Origin: Anoplopoma fimbria
Lineage: Eukaryota > Chordata > Actinopteri > Perciformes > Anoplopomatidae
Assembly (NCBI RefSeq): GCF_027596085.1
Contig: NC_072472.1
Coordinates: 25,115,090-25,179,089 of the forward strand
Direction of reading: 5' to 3'
DNA length: 64,000 nucleotides
In this document: positions 1 through 24,919 of the stretch, one piece after another
How the letters are laid out: each line of letters begins with the position of its first letter
Position numbering within the stretch: the first letter of the stretch is position 1
Notes under the pieces: model-generated
Databases searched by the model: none
What the model was told of the DNA's origin: nothing
Seen by the model: the letters and a program-made list of their open reading frames with translations, nothing else
Position numbers and translations under genes: made by a program

Positions 1-69
1 TTAATTTTTTTTTTTTTTTTAATTCAATAACTTTATTGAGACATTTGTTCATACATATAAAACACAATA

Positions 70-107
<38 letters not shown>

Positions 108-169
108 CATTTTCAAGTTCTTATTTTTTAAGATCTTAAGTTGATGCCACGAAGGCTGAAACATCATCT

Positions 170-425
170 ATTATCTTTATTTAATGTTTTATTCTATTCA
201 TTTAATGTTTCATTATCTTTATTAAATGTTATATTCTCTTTATTTAATGTTTCATTCTCTTTATTTAATGTTTTATTATCTTCATTTAATGTTTTTCTCT
301 TTGTTTAATGTTTTAATATCTTTATTTAATGTTTTATTCTATTTATTTAATGTTTTTCTCTTTAATATCTTTATTTAATGTTTTAATATCTTTATTTAAT
401 GTTTTCTTATCTTTATTTAATGTTT
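170..425. repeat. AT-rich minisatellite, about 20-bp unit (first block)
   Basis: Consecutive imperfect copies of CTTTATTTAATGTTTTATT. Equivalent blocks lie at about 1700-1980 and 3165-3455, and two-copy remnants at about 1175-1215, 2590-2630 and 4200-4225. Copy number differs between blocks. Confidence 0.85.
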
Positions 426-574
426 CGCGTTTGTCACAGTCGCGGTGCAGTGACGTCACGTCATGATGTTTTCACGGATGTTTATCTGGGCGGCTCATCC
501 TCCTGTATACCAGTGTGCCGGATTACGGTGTTTTTCACGGTACCGGTACCGGTGGACCGGCCGGCTCAACCTCC
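425..574. repeat. GC-rich block of the array, copy 1, with CRE-like site
   Basis: About 150 bp, from CGCGTTTGTCACAGTCGCGG to GGCTCAACCTCC, including a tandem GGTACC/ACCGGT stretch. Further copies end at 1368, 2132, 2782 and 3604. Each copy contains TGACGTCACGTCA, at 451-463, 1244-1256, 2008-2020, 2659-2671 and 3482-3494. This holds a full TGACGTCA palindrome, the consensus site of CREB/ATF factors. Confidence 0.8.
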
Positions 575-1356
575 AGCCGGTCTTTTAGCACACTAAAACG
601 GCGTAAAATGACCTCCAGCAGCCCAGGGAGGAAAAAAATAGCAGGCGCTTTCCGGAGGATTTTAGTGCTGAAATCCGGCTGAATCTGTCTTTTAAGGCAG
701 TGAAACGGCGTAAAATGACCGGCATCACAGCGTCAAAACACCCGCAGCAGAGTGCTCCAAGTCAGGGTAAACTCTGGGAGTGACAGCGGGTCTTTTAGCA
801 CACTAAAACGGCGTAAAATGAACCGACACAACCATGCTGCTCCATCCGCCTAAAAAATGACCGCGACCGCCAGCTGAAAACGTCCGTAAAAGAGAGCATG
901 AAGTGGCTAAACAGTGGTGCCATCAGCCTGTCTCTCCATGCTGCTGAATCCGCGTGAAAATGACCGCGACCGCGGGCTGAAAACGGAAGGATAGCATAGC
1001 TAGAGGAGGTTGAGCCGTCCGGGAGCTAGAGGAGCCGTCCCGGTAGAATCCCGGTGACCGGGAAATAGGTTCCGGCGATCACCGCGGATTGCATGCCAGG
1101 TAGTTTTTATTTTATTTTATTTTTTTAAATTCAATAACTTTCTTGAGACATTTGTTCATACATATAAACGAAAGATCATTATCTTTATTTAATGTTTTAT
1201 TATCTTTATTTAATGTTTCGCGTTTGTCACAGTCGCGGTGCAGTGACGTCACGTCATGATGTTTTCACGGATGTTTATCTGGACGGCTCATCCTCCTGTA
1301 TACCGGTGTGCCGGATTACCGGTGTTTTTCACGGTACCGGTACCGGTGGACCGGCC

Positions 1357-1399
1357 GGCTCAACCTCCTATAGCTAGCATAGCTAGAGGAGGTTGAGCC
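1357..1399. repeat. Inverted repeat where the short unit joins the GC block to the end block
   Basis: GGCTCAACCTCC (1357-1368) and its exact complement GGAGGTTGAGCC (1388-1399) flank a 19-nt loop made of TAGCTA-type palindromes. In the long units the same two 12-mers flank several hundred bases of additional sequence. The short unit is therefore an internal deletion, or the long unit an insertion, between inverted ends. Confidence 0.7.
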
Positions 1400-1609
1400 G
1401 TCTGGGAAACTAGAGGAGGCGTCCCGGTAGAATCCCGGTGACCGGGAAATAGGTTCCGGCGATCACCGCGCATTGCATGCCGGGTAGATTTTATTTATTT
1501 ATTTATTTTTTAATTTTAATTTTTAATTTTTTTTTTTAATTTTAATTTTTTTTTTTTTTTAATTCAATAACTTTATTGAGACATTTGTTCATACATATAA
1601 AACACAATA

Positions 1610-1649
<40 letters not shown>

Positions 1650-4229
1650 CATTTTCAAGTTCTTATTTTTAAGATCTTAAGTTGATGCCACGAAGGCTGA
1701 AACATCATCTATTATCTTTATTTAATGTTTTATTCTATTCATTTAATGTTTCATTATCTTTATTAAATGTTATATTCTCTTTATTTAATGTTTCATTCTC
1801 TTTATTTAATGTTTTATTATCTTCATTTAATGTTTTATTCTCTTTGTTTAATGTTTTAATATCTTTATTTAATGTTTTATTCTATTTATTTAATGTTTCA
1901 TTCTCTTTATTTAATGTTTTAATATCTTTATTTAATGTTTTAATATCTTTATTTAATGTTTTCTTATCTTTATTTAATGTTTCGCGTTTGTCACAGTCGC
2001 GGTGCAGTGACGTCACGTCATGATGTTTTCACGGATGTTTATCTGGACGGCTCATCCTCCTGTATACCAGTGTGCCGGATTACCGGTGTTTTTCACGGTA
2101 CCGGTACCGGTGGACCGGCCGGCTCAACCTCCAGCGGTCTTTTAGCACACTAAACACCCGCAGCAGAGTGCTCCAAGTCAGGGTAAACTCTGGGAGTGAC
2201 AGCGGGTCTTTTAGCACACTAAAACGGCGTAAAATGAACCGACACAACCATGCTGCTCCATCCGCCTAAAAAATGACCGCGACCGCCAGCTGAAAACGTC
2301 CGTAAAAGAGAGCATGAAGTGGCTAAACAGTGGTGCCATCAGCCTGTCTCTCCATGCTGCTGAATCCGCGTGAAAATGACCGCGACCGCGGGCTGAAAAC
2401 GGAAGGATAGCATAGCTAGAGGAGGTTGAGCCGTCCGGGAGCTAGAGGAGCCGTCCCGGTAGAATCCCGGTGACCGGGAAATAGGTTCCGGCGATCACCG
2501 CGGATTGCATGCCAGGTAGTTTTTATTTTATTTTATTTTTTAAATTCAATAACTTTCTTGAGACATTTGTTCATACATATAAACGAAAGATCATTATCTT
2601 TATTTAATGTTTTATTATCTTTATTTAATGTTTCGCGTTTGTCACAGTCGCGGTGCAGTGACGTCACGTCATGATGTTTTCACGGATGTTTATCTGGACG
2701 GCTCATCCTCCTGTATACCGGTGTGCCGGATTACGGTGTTTTTCACGGTACCGGTACCGGTGGACCGGCCGGCTCAACCTCCAGCGGTCTTTTAGCACAC
2801 TAAAACGGCGTAAAATGACCTCCAGCAGCCCAGGGAGGAAAAAAATAGCAGGCGCTTTCCGGAGGATTTTAGTGCTGAAATCCGGCTGAATCTGTCTTTT
2901 AAGGCAGTGAAACGCGCATTGATGCCGGCATCAGATTTTATTTCAAAACATTTATTTTTTAATTTTAGTGCTTTAAGTTTTTTAAACTCTGGGAGTGACA
3001 GCGGGTTTTTAATTCAATAAAACGAGACATTTGTTCAAATATAAAACAACATGCTGCTCCATCCGCCTAAAAAATGACATATATTTACATTTTCAAGTTC
3101 TTATAAACATTTTGCAAGTTCTTATTTTTTAAGATCTTGAAGTGGCTAAACGAAGGTGCCATCTCTATTATCTTTATTTAATGTTTTATTCTATTTTTAA
3201 TGTTTCATTATCTTTATTAAATGTTTATTCTCTTTATTTAATGTTTCATTCTCTTTATTTAATGTTTCATTCTCTTTATTTAATGTTTTATTATCTTCAT
3301 TTAATGTTTTATTCTCTTTGTTTAATGTTTTAATATCTTTATTTAATGTTTTATTCTATTTATTTAATGTTTCATTCTCTTTATTTAATGTTTTAATATC
3401 TTTATTTAATGTTTTAATATCTTTATTTAATGTTTTATTATCTTTATTTAATGTTTCGCGTTTGTCACAGTCGCGGTGCAGTGACGTCACGTCATGATGT
3501 TTTCACGGATGTTTATCTGGACGGCTCATCCTCCTGTATACCCAGTGTGCCGGATTACCGGTGTTTTTCACGGTACCGGTACCGGTGGATGACGGCTCAA
3601 CCTCCAGCGGTCCTTTAGCACACTAAAACGGCGTAAAATGACCTCCAGCAGCCCAGGGAGGAAAAAATAGCAGGCGCTTTCCATTTTTAGTGCTGAAATC
3701 CGGCTGAATCTGTCTTTTAAGGCAGTGAAAACGGCGTAAAATGACCGGCATCACAGCGTCAAAACACCCGCAGCAGAGTGCTCCAAGTCAGGGTAAACTC
3801 TGGGAGTGACAGCGGGTCTTTTAGCACACTAAAACGGCGTAAAATGAACCGACACAACCATGCTGCTCCATCCGCCTAAAAAATGACCGCGACCGCCAGC
3901 TGAAAACGTCCGTAAAAAAAGCATGAAGTGGCTAAACAGTGGTGCCATCAGCCTGTCTCTCCATGCTGCTGAATCCGCGTGAAAATGACCGCGACCGCAG
4001 GCTGAAAACGGAAGGATAGCATAGCTAGAGGAGGTTGAGCCGTCCGGGAGCTAGAGGAGCCGTCCCGGTAGAATCCCGGTGACCGGGAAATAGGTTCCGG
4101 CGATCACCGCGGATTGCATGCCAGGTAGTTTTTATTTTATTTTATTTTTTAAATTCAATAACTTTCTTGAGACATTTGTTCATACATATAAACGAAAGAT
4201 CATTATCTTTATTTAATGTTTTATACCTC

Positions 4230-4571
4230 ATGCATTTCCTCTAAGTATCATGTCATTGTGGTGTGCTGGGGTGGTGGCATCAGGAGATGCCAACAAACTC
4301 AACAAGCTGGTGAGGAGAGCCAGCTCTGTGGTGGTCTGGAGCTGGACAGTCTGGAGTCAGTGGGTGAGAGGAGGATGAAGGCCAAACTCGGAGCCATCCT
4401 GGACAATCCCTCTCACCCTCTCCATGAGGAACTGTGGCAGCTGGGCAGCTCTTTCAGCCATCGGCTGATTCTACCAAAGAGCAGGACGGAGCTTCAGACG
4501 CTCATTTGTGCCCACTGCCATCAGACTGTACAACAACAGCAGAGACCACAGTCTGTCACCATGCTGATATA

Positions 4572-4608
<37 letters not shown>

Positions 4609-4805
4609 ATATAGATCTATATAGATCTATAGACCACAGTCTGTCACCATGCTGACCAGCCCCCCCCCATGTGGATTTACTGTACATTTTTATTTAATTT
4701 TATTTTTATTGTATAATATGTTGTATTTATTATCTGTTTCTGTGTAGTTGAGCTGCTGCAACACTCGAATTTCCCCCATGGGGATCAATAAAGGAATATA
4801 ATAAT
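4230..4805 (+). mobile_element. 3' end of a non-LTR retrotransposon (L2/CR1-like LINE), truncated
   Basis: From about 4255 a frame reads WGGGI, then LVRRASSVV-like, LDSLESVGERRMKAKLGAIL, PSHPLHEELWQLGSSF and LILPKSRTELQ. This matches the C-terminal tail after the reverse transcriptase domain of fish L2/CR1-type LINEs as I know them. It is followed by an expanded TA run (about 4565-4605) that interrupts a duplicated ACCACAGTCTGTCACCATGCTGA, then by a 3'UTR ending in GGGATCAATAAAGGAATA and an ATAATAAT tail, typical of LINE 3' ends. No reverse transcriptase catalytic region is present, so this is a 5'-truncated dead copy. The exact clade is uncertain. Confidence 0.75.
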
Positions 4806-4810
4806 AATGT

Positions 4811-5935
4811 CAACCTCTGGACAGTAGATGGCGTCACATCCCCCTGAACAGATATTATTTCTACCTTTACAAGTGTTTTGTGCTTCAGCAGCTAACCTCC
4901 AGCTCTATAAACCCTCTGCAGTAATATTGCAATTAATTCACTGAGAAGAAGCATTACATTACATTACAGTCATTTAGCAGACGCTTTTATCCAAAAAAGC
5001 GTCTGCTAAATGACTGTAATGTAAGCATGATTATAGTTTTAATTTACCCATCATTAATCCCCTTATCTACAGAGTAGACATCTACATACATGTGTACATC
5101 ATATCAAAATCTGACATGAATATCTGCCAGCTCTGGGCAGCATCTTACTAAAATGGTGGGCTATTATTAACTCAGAGATACTGTGCTTGACATGGAAACT
5201 CAGTTAGCGATAGTATGAGTACTGGTTAGCTGTGCAAATGCTAATTAGATTTTCCTTTCTATAAATTCCTTCTCACATACAGCATACAACTAAAGTTATG
5301 TTTATGTTAAAATTACATACGTGACTGTATAGCATACCATTGTGTATAAAGTAAGTACAAGGAAATCAGTAGATGCGCACTTTGAGTTTCTAACTTAGCT
5401 GGGAAGCTGTCAAAGGTCACTGGATGTTTCAGTACCCCAGATATTCAACACCAAGGACAGTGGAAATAAAGCCCTTTTTCAGTTTAAAAATACAGATTAC
5501 ACACCTGTATCAGTTTACTTAAAACTAAAAATAGAAGAGGTCCTGCTCTCATGATTTATACTAGAACAGTAAGAACTAATGCTTTTTGTTGTTATTTTCA
5601 TTAATAGACAGTTGGTTCAGTCCTGTTTACTCATGTCATTTCAGTTTCACTTACCAAGTTTCAAGCCATGCACATAGTACAAATTATATATTGATAAAAA
5701 TGCACCTACTTACTATTACTGCCCAAATTGAGCAGTTTATAGTCACACCATGTATCTTAGAGAACAGCAAAAGCTTTATCACTCCCCTGCTATATTAGCA
5801 TTACAGAAAAGTGTGAAGAGCTTAGCTTTAAATATTGCCATGTCGCCTTCATTTTACCCAATTATCTACAATATTGCTGATATTATAGAAGATATGCACC
5901 ATGAATGAACAGCACCAGGAAATTCAGTTTAATCA
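4811..5935. other. Intergenic sequence, no gene seen
   Basis: AT-rich single-copy-looking DNA between the LINE fragment and the polyubiquitin poly(A) signal. Apart from the palindrome at 4959-5024 I see no coding pattern or repeat. Confidence 0.6.
4959..5024. repeat. Perfect palindrome with 30-bp arms built from a fish dispersed element
   Basis: The left arm at 4959-4988 and the right arm at 4995-5024 are exact reverse complements separated by the 6-nt loop ATCCAA. The arm includes AGTCATTTAGCAGACGCTTT, the conserved start of a short dispersed element found across teleosts, a variant of which is also inserted at 13163. Confidence 0.9.
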
Positions 5936-5941
5936 TTTATT
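5936..5941 (-). promoter_or_regulatory. Poly(A) signal AATAAA of polyubiquitin
   Basis: TTTATT on the plus strand reads AATAAA on the minus strand, about 156 nt downstream of the polyubiquitin stop codon. It is the first canonical signal after the gene. Confidence 0.7.
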
Positions 5942-6096
5942 AAGTGATGAGCATTAAACTTTTGGTCATGTAACGTTTAACACCTTTGTCATGTGTAACA
6001 ACAACAACAACTTTATAATACGGTATGTATAGCATGTCATACATAGCACATTAACTTTGAGGAGATAAGTTTAAGAACATGGAATCATGAATCACT

Positions 6097-7855
<1,759 letters not shown>

Positions 7856-8007
7856 TCAGAAATCTAAATTGGTGAAACATGTCATTTAAAATTTCTTTTT
7901 TTTCTTTCTCCCCCATAGTTGCAATTATTAATAGCAATTGTAAGACGAAGCGCTGAAATAACTAAGGTAATATCGTGATCAAATGAGAATCACTTTATTA
8001 AAAGACA

Positions 8008-8030
8008 ATAATAATAATAATAATAATAAC

Positions 8031-8062
<32 letters not shown>
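8008..8062. repeat. AAT trinucleotide microsatellite
   Basis: About 17 AAT copies with one AAC interruption, ending in AAGAAGAAG; inside the polyubiquitin 5'UTR intron. Confidence 0.9.
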
Positions 8063-8183
8063 GAAGAAGCTCTAGACCAGCAGCGGCCATTCCGGTCCCA
8101 GCGCCATTTTGAGATCGTCCTGCCTCCCTTTTGTTCAGCCAACGTTACTCTAATGGACGATACTGGAAACGTTGAGTCACTGC

Positions 8184-8318
8184 TAAAGCTAACACAAGCT
8201 AACATAAGCTAGCATAAGCTAACACAAGCTAACACAAGCTAACATAAGCTAACACAAGCTAACATAAGCTAACACAAGCTAACATAAGCTAACACAACAT
8301 AAGCTAACATTAGCTAAC
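8184..8318. repeat. 11-bp minisatellite (AAGCTAACAYA)
   Basis: About a dozen copies of AAGCTAACACA / AAGCTAACATA alternate almost regularly, with one TAGC variant. It lies inside the polyubiquitin 5'UTR intron. Confidence 0.9.
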
Positions 8319-8612
8319 CCTGACATCGACTAACTAGTGGACGTGGAAACCCGTCAGCAGCGTTTATACAGACTCAGATTACTGGAGATACTCTGAAGTA
8401 CCGTCAACGACTGTAAAGCTGACGTCACCAAACAACGACCTGAGACACCAGCTGTGTAAACAATGTAAGCTATTAAAACGATGTATCCTGAAAATAAGAG
8501 GAAAACCCGTACTTACTTTACAGAAACGCAGTTAATAATGAGTATTCTCTGTCGCAGTGCCGCCTCTCCTCGTCGCTGTTGAATAATACCGCAGCGGCAG
8601 CGACGCTCCGCC

Positions 8613-8620
8613 TTATATAC
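8613..8620 (-). promoter_or_regulatory. TATA box of the polyubiquitin promoter
   Basis: The minus strand reads GGTATATAAGGCGGAGC, a strong TATA box in a GC-rich setting. A start site about 30 nt downstream (near 8585) would give a noncoding first exon of about 70 nt ending at the donor at 8516. No perfect heat-shock element was found close by. CCAAT motifs on the minus strand occur at about 8888 and 8918. Confidence 0.7.
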
Positions 8621-8629
8621 CGCAGTCTG

Positions 8630-10885
8630 CACACGTCACCGCTCAATATCCGTCCGCATCTGAAAGTAGTCCCCACTGCTCCGAAACGCATTATTGTATG
8701 GTTATAGTATTATTGTATTTAACAATCAAAGGTTTACTCATAAACGTTAATCTTTAGTCAAAATAGTATGATTGAAAACGTTATTTTGACATATCTTTCC
8801 CGGCGGAATAATATCTCACCAGACTACGACTCTGGCTGAAGAATGTGCTGGAAGCACCGTAGCAACAGAAACATCCCGAGCTTCTGATTGGATGCTGCGA
8901 GTGTTTGTTTGAGCAGCGATTGGTTGCTGTGTTACAGTCACTAGTGTCCGGCTTCAGTTACGTGGCTGTGGAGGTTTTAAGACACATCGTTGAATGATTG
9001 AATACTAAATGTCGTGACGATGGCGTAGCCTTTACACATACTGTGGGTTTCCCCGTCTTTCTGTGAAACAACATCATAACATTAATGTTACATAAGGAAC
9101 CATCTGACGATGCGTGTATGTGACTCTATCAGATGTGTCTGTTAACAGACGGTCACTGACCTCCTTGTGCTAGCAGCATCCACATCAGGTGCTATACAGG
9201 CTCCTTAAATAAAGAATACATTCATGATTCAAAGCCAACCTTAACACCACTGCAACATGTTGGTAAGCTGAATGACGACAACACAGTCTTGGCCTTAATA
9301 TTGAGATAAGTGATGTAGGAGTGAGCATATATTCTATTTATTTTTTAGACATCCTCAAGTATTCTGGCCACAGCATAATGTAAATAGATTTGAATATTAT
9401 ATTCACATTGATCTGTCTGAAAAAGGTTCAAATGATTGCAATATTGTAGTGTGGAGGCTGTAGCTGTGTTTTGCTTATCTGAATGAACATGCTGTACTGA
9501 AAGTGTCAAGTCACCAGTCCGCAGACAGATATGTGCATGGCAGGAGTAAAGAAAGCACATTGTGTAAATGTGCTGACACCATTCTCACCCACTCCTCAGG
9601 CCTCTCAACGCTCTCAACATTGGGTTTCCCAACTTAATATAAAATGTTTTTTTCTTGCCTTGTAATTACATTGTTTATTTTTGTGACTCAAGCTGAATAA
9701 TCAGTTCATAGGAAGGAATGTAATGGTAGTTTCAGATTTGTTTTCCATCTTTCTTGTTATTTATTTGTTCTTGAGTATTTAATCCGAAGGCATAATGGCA
9801 AGATGCTATTCATTTGATTGTAAAATTCACAGGAAAGGGCTTGATCTTGTCCTCATGAGCATTAAGTCTAAATGCCAAGCATTACGCCAACGCCCAGGTG
9901 AAACTGGAAAACAATGGTACTGTTGGTTTTTGTGATACGTGTCAGGATTGGAGTAATTAAGCTCATCAAACATACTTAGCGTCTGAGATTTCGGTCTATG
10001 GTCCTCAAAGTTGGTTTTGGGAACCCACACAGGACCCTGGCAAGAACTTACACTTAAAAAACAATCAAATACTGGCCACTTTTAGCTCCCATCATTATTA
10101 CAGACAACTGCTGCACTGTAAACCAAATCAAATCAAAGAGCAAAAGCTCAGATGGGGGTCTGTAGCCTACTGGGATCCTATTTTTGGGGTCATAGATATG
10201 ATACAGCTGGGATAGTCTTAATATATGTAATTGGGTCACAGCATTCCCTTGCCCCACCCTTCCAGCTACCCTGTCATATGACACCCAACCCGTGATGCAC
10301 TACGCCAGTGCTTTCCAACACAGAGCTGGGCGTCTGGCTGAACTAGTTCAACCTCTGAGGAATGTGTTTGTGCAAGTCTGCTGTACTTTGCCCTGCCCCA
10401 TTGCTCGGAGTGATTATGGACTGTTCCATAGTGTTCCAGTAAAGACAATCTTTCAAGCAGGGCATAGTCCTAGCTGATTACTGTGGAAGCTGACTCTATT
10501 ATCACATGAAATAAGTGTCAGTGGCTCGGGGCAACAAACTTGGCGTTGGCTTTTCTTCGAGGTTCCCACCTTTGAATTTAACTGCTATATTCTATGACCA
10601 AGTCAGCAGCACTGAATGGTCAAAAGCTTGTGGGGTTTTAGTGTAAATGTGACCATTATTAGTGGTAGACTGTTTAATTGGGTTCATTGTGTTTTCTCCA
10701 GCAGGGTCATTGGAGTTGTTTCAGGCGGGACGTTCAGTTCCACGTCAACAGGTTTCACAACAAACACGTCACGTCAGTTTCATCAGATCAGATGCCTGCT
10801 CCTTCTCTTCTTGACGACAACAACGTGACTGAAGTAAGGCCTTTCATCCCAGAATAGTCAAATATGAAAATATGTATTCATCGTG
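8630..10885. other. Intergenic region between polyubiquitin and cenpv
   Basis: Head-to-head spacer. It contains the GC-rich upstream part of the polyubiquitin promoter and two ATTGG motifs (CCAAT on minus) at 8885-8925. From 9,000 to 10,850 I see no reliable coding pattern. A noncoding first exon of cenpv probably lies here but I cannot place it. Confidence 0.5.
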
Positions 10886-10915
10886 ATGGTTTGTAGTTTT
10901 CTTTGTACCCACATT

Positions 10916-11007
10916 ATGGATCTTGTGAAGCACAAAGGCGGCTGCCACTGTGGGGCTGTTAGATTTGAAGTCTTGAGTTCCCCAGACCTCCATGTTTTCC
11001 AATGCAA
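10916..11007 (+). CDS. cenpv: cenpv coding exon 1
   Basis: Encodes residues 1-30 and two bases of codon 31; donor GTAAGG at 11008. Carries the first zinc motif, CHC. Confidence 0.85.
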
Positions 11008-11893
11008 GTAAGGATATTAAATTCAATGACATTGTCTCATTGTTTTAAATTACAAATGTGTGTCACCAAGAAAACAAGGTTGTTCAAGACATGTATAATG
11101 TTAAATAAGATTAATCGGTAGTCGATTTTTAAGTTATGGTCCATCCCATCACATTGAAGAGAATATAATCTGATTTGTGTCTGTTTCTCCAGCTGCAGCA
11201 TTTGCACAAAGAAACAAAACCATCATTTCATTGTTCCAAAAAATCACTTCACACTCTTACAGGTACTAAACTCAAGCCAAAACCTTTCATACGAGGAAAT
11301 AAGTGAATATTTAAGTGAATAATTATTATTTTTTTATCTTCCAAGGGGTCCAATAATCTGACCACATACACATTTAACACTCACGTTGCCAAACACACCT
11401 TCTGTAAAACCTGTGGAGTTCAAAGTTTCTACACTCCACGCTCCAACCCTGATGGATACGGTATGACCGCAAACACAAGACAGACACACCATTCTCATGT
11501 GTTGTATCTACATTTTGTTGTGTTTATGCCAAACTAACCTCCCCACTCTACTATATGTGTGGCATTTGTTATTCTCACAATGAGAAAAAAAATTCTACAA
11601 TAGATGACAGTGTTATCGGGATAACACCCTTGAATCTTGATATTTTGCATTACTGAGCCGGTAAAGCCAAGTTGTCAGTGAAATGTGCTTGAGACAATAG
11701 ACTGGTTTGTTTACATATAAATAATGGAGCTGTCCTTTTGTTGCCAGGCGTTGCTCCTCACTGTCTGGATCCAGGTACCGTCCGCAGTGTCACAGTGGAG
11801 GCGTTTTGTGGGGAGAAGTGGGAAGAAAGCATGCAGGTTCACAAGAGCATCAGAGACATGTCCAAACACACAGCTGAGAGCGAAGCAAAGTAA
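10916..11893 (+). CDS. cenpv: Centromere protein V-like, GFA-domain zinc protein (4 coding exons)
   Basis: Exons 10916-11007, 11193-11262, 11346-11460 and 11748-11893 join in frame to 140 residues. Landmarks: GGCHCGAVRFEV (residues 8-19), NCSICTKKQN (31-40), THVAKHTFCKTCGVQSFYTP (66-85), APHCLDPGTVRSV and KWEESMQ near the end. Cys10, Cys12, Cys30, Cys32, Cys35, Cys74 and Cys77 form the expected zinc sites of the glutathione-dependent formaldehyde-activating enzyme fold. Human CENPV is reported at kinetochores and microtubules; any enzymatic role is unproven. Mammalian CENPV carries a long basic N-terminal extension that is not seen here. ATG 10916 is chosen because it is followed at once by DLVKHKGG, as in other vertebrates; an in-frame ATG at 10886 could add ten residues. 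Convergent with pigl. Confidence 0.9.
11193..11262 (+). CDS. cenpv: cenpv coding exon 2
   Basis: Acceptor TTTCTCCAG, donor GTACTA. Completes N31 and reads CSICTKKQN onward to residue 54, ending in phase 0. Confidence 0.95.
11346..11460 (+). CDS. cenpv: cenpv coding exon 3
   Basis: Acceptor ATCTTCCAAG, donor GTATGA. Residues 55-92 plus one base, with the CxxC zinc pair TFCKTCGV and the RSNPDGYG loop. Confidence 0.95.
11748..11893 (+). CDS. cenpv: cenpv coding exon 4, stop
   Basis: Acceptor TTTTGTTGCCAG. Encodes VAPHCLDPGTVRSVTVEAFC and a polar C-terminus ending in EAK, stop TAA at 11891-11893. Confidence 0.95.
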
Positions 11894-12280
11894 CACCACT
11901 GTGATATAACAATCAAGTTCTTTTTTTTTTAATCAACAGTGTAATAGAATTTCTGTACAGCATATTCAACATTATAAGATAACCACCCCCCCCCAACTTA
12001 TCAAACCCTAGTGTTGTTTGTATACAGTGTAAAGACAATAAAGACATTTCTGTAGAGGCAAACATACAAGACGTTTCGGTTATTTCAAAATTAGTGTCAG
12101 CTTTGTTCATGGAAAGTGCTTATGAAAAAATATTCTGGCTACTTTAGCTAATGAATTACTGAAGAAATCCTTATTCACAGTGAGAAAAAGACAGTTCATC
12201 AGATTTGTAAACTAAATTCACTCCTTCCACAGTAATTGAGGATTTAGGCAGCAGGACACCTACAGTAACACAGTAACAAA
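11894..12280. other. Convergent 3' regions of cenpv and pigl
   Basis: 387 bp separate the two stop codons. cenpv has AATAAA at 12037. The only minus-strand candidate I see for pigl is ATTAAA at 11928-11933, next to a T10 run, which would make the two 3'UTRs overlap. Confidence 0.5.
12037..12042 (+). promoter_or_regulatory. Poly(A) signal AATAAA of cenpv
   Basis: AATAAA 144 nt after the cenpv stop codon and about 240 bp before the pigl stop codon on the other strand. Confidence 0.6.

Positions 12281-24919
<12,639 letters not shown>

Larger units (their letters stand above)
1..4225. repeat. Tandem macrosatellite-like array with embedded minisatellite
   Basis: The same modules recur in order: an AT-rich leader (AATTCAATAACTTTATTGAG, a TA run, then a segment with AAGATCTTAAGTTGATGCCA), a minisatellite of about 20 bp built on CTTTATTTAATGTTTTATT, a GC-rich block beginning CGCGTTTGTCACAGTCGCGG, a segment with repeated ACACTAAAACGGCGTAAAATG, and an end block with CCCGGTGACCGGG. 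Long units start near 1 and 1553 (leader landmark 143 versus 1685, spacing 1,542); shortened units start near 1130, 2545 and 4150. A third, scrambled long unit spans about 2940-4130. The short ORFs inside are translations of the minisatellite and GC block and show no protein family, so no gene is called. The family identity is unknown to me. Confidence 0.9.

Noticed and set aside
1682..2023. 113-codon frame of repeated LFNV/FSLFNV
   Set aside because: It is the translated AT minisatellite; no start context, no homology.
10798..10833. Possible cenpv exon MPAPSLLDDNNVTE with donor GTAAGG
   Set aside because: The intron to the next acceptor would be about 62 nt and the phase does not fit the GFA exon.
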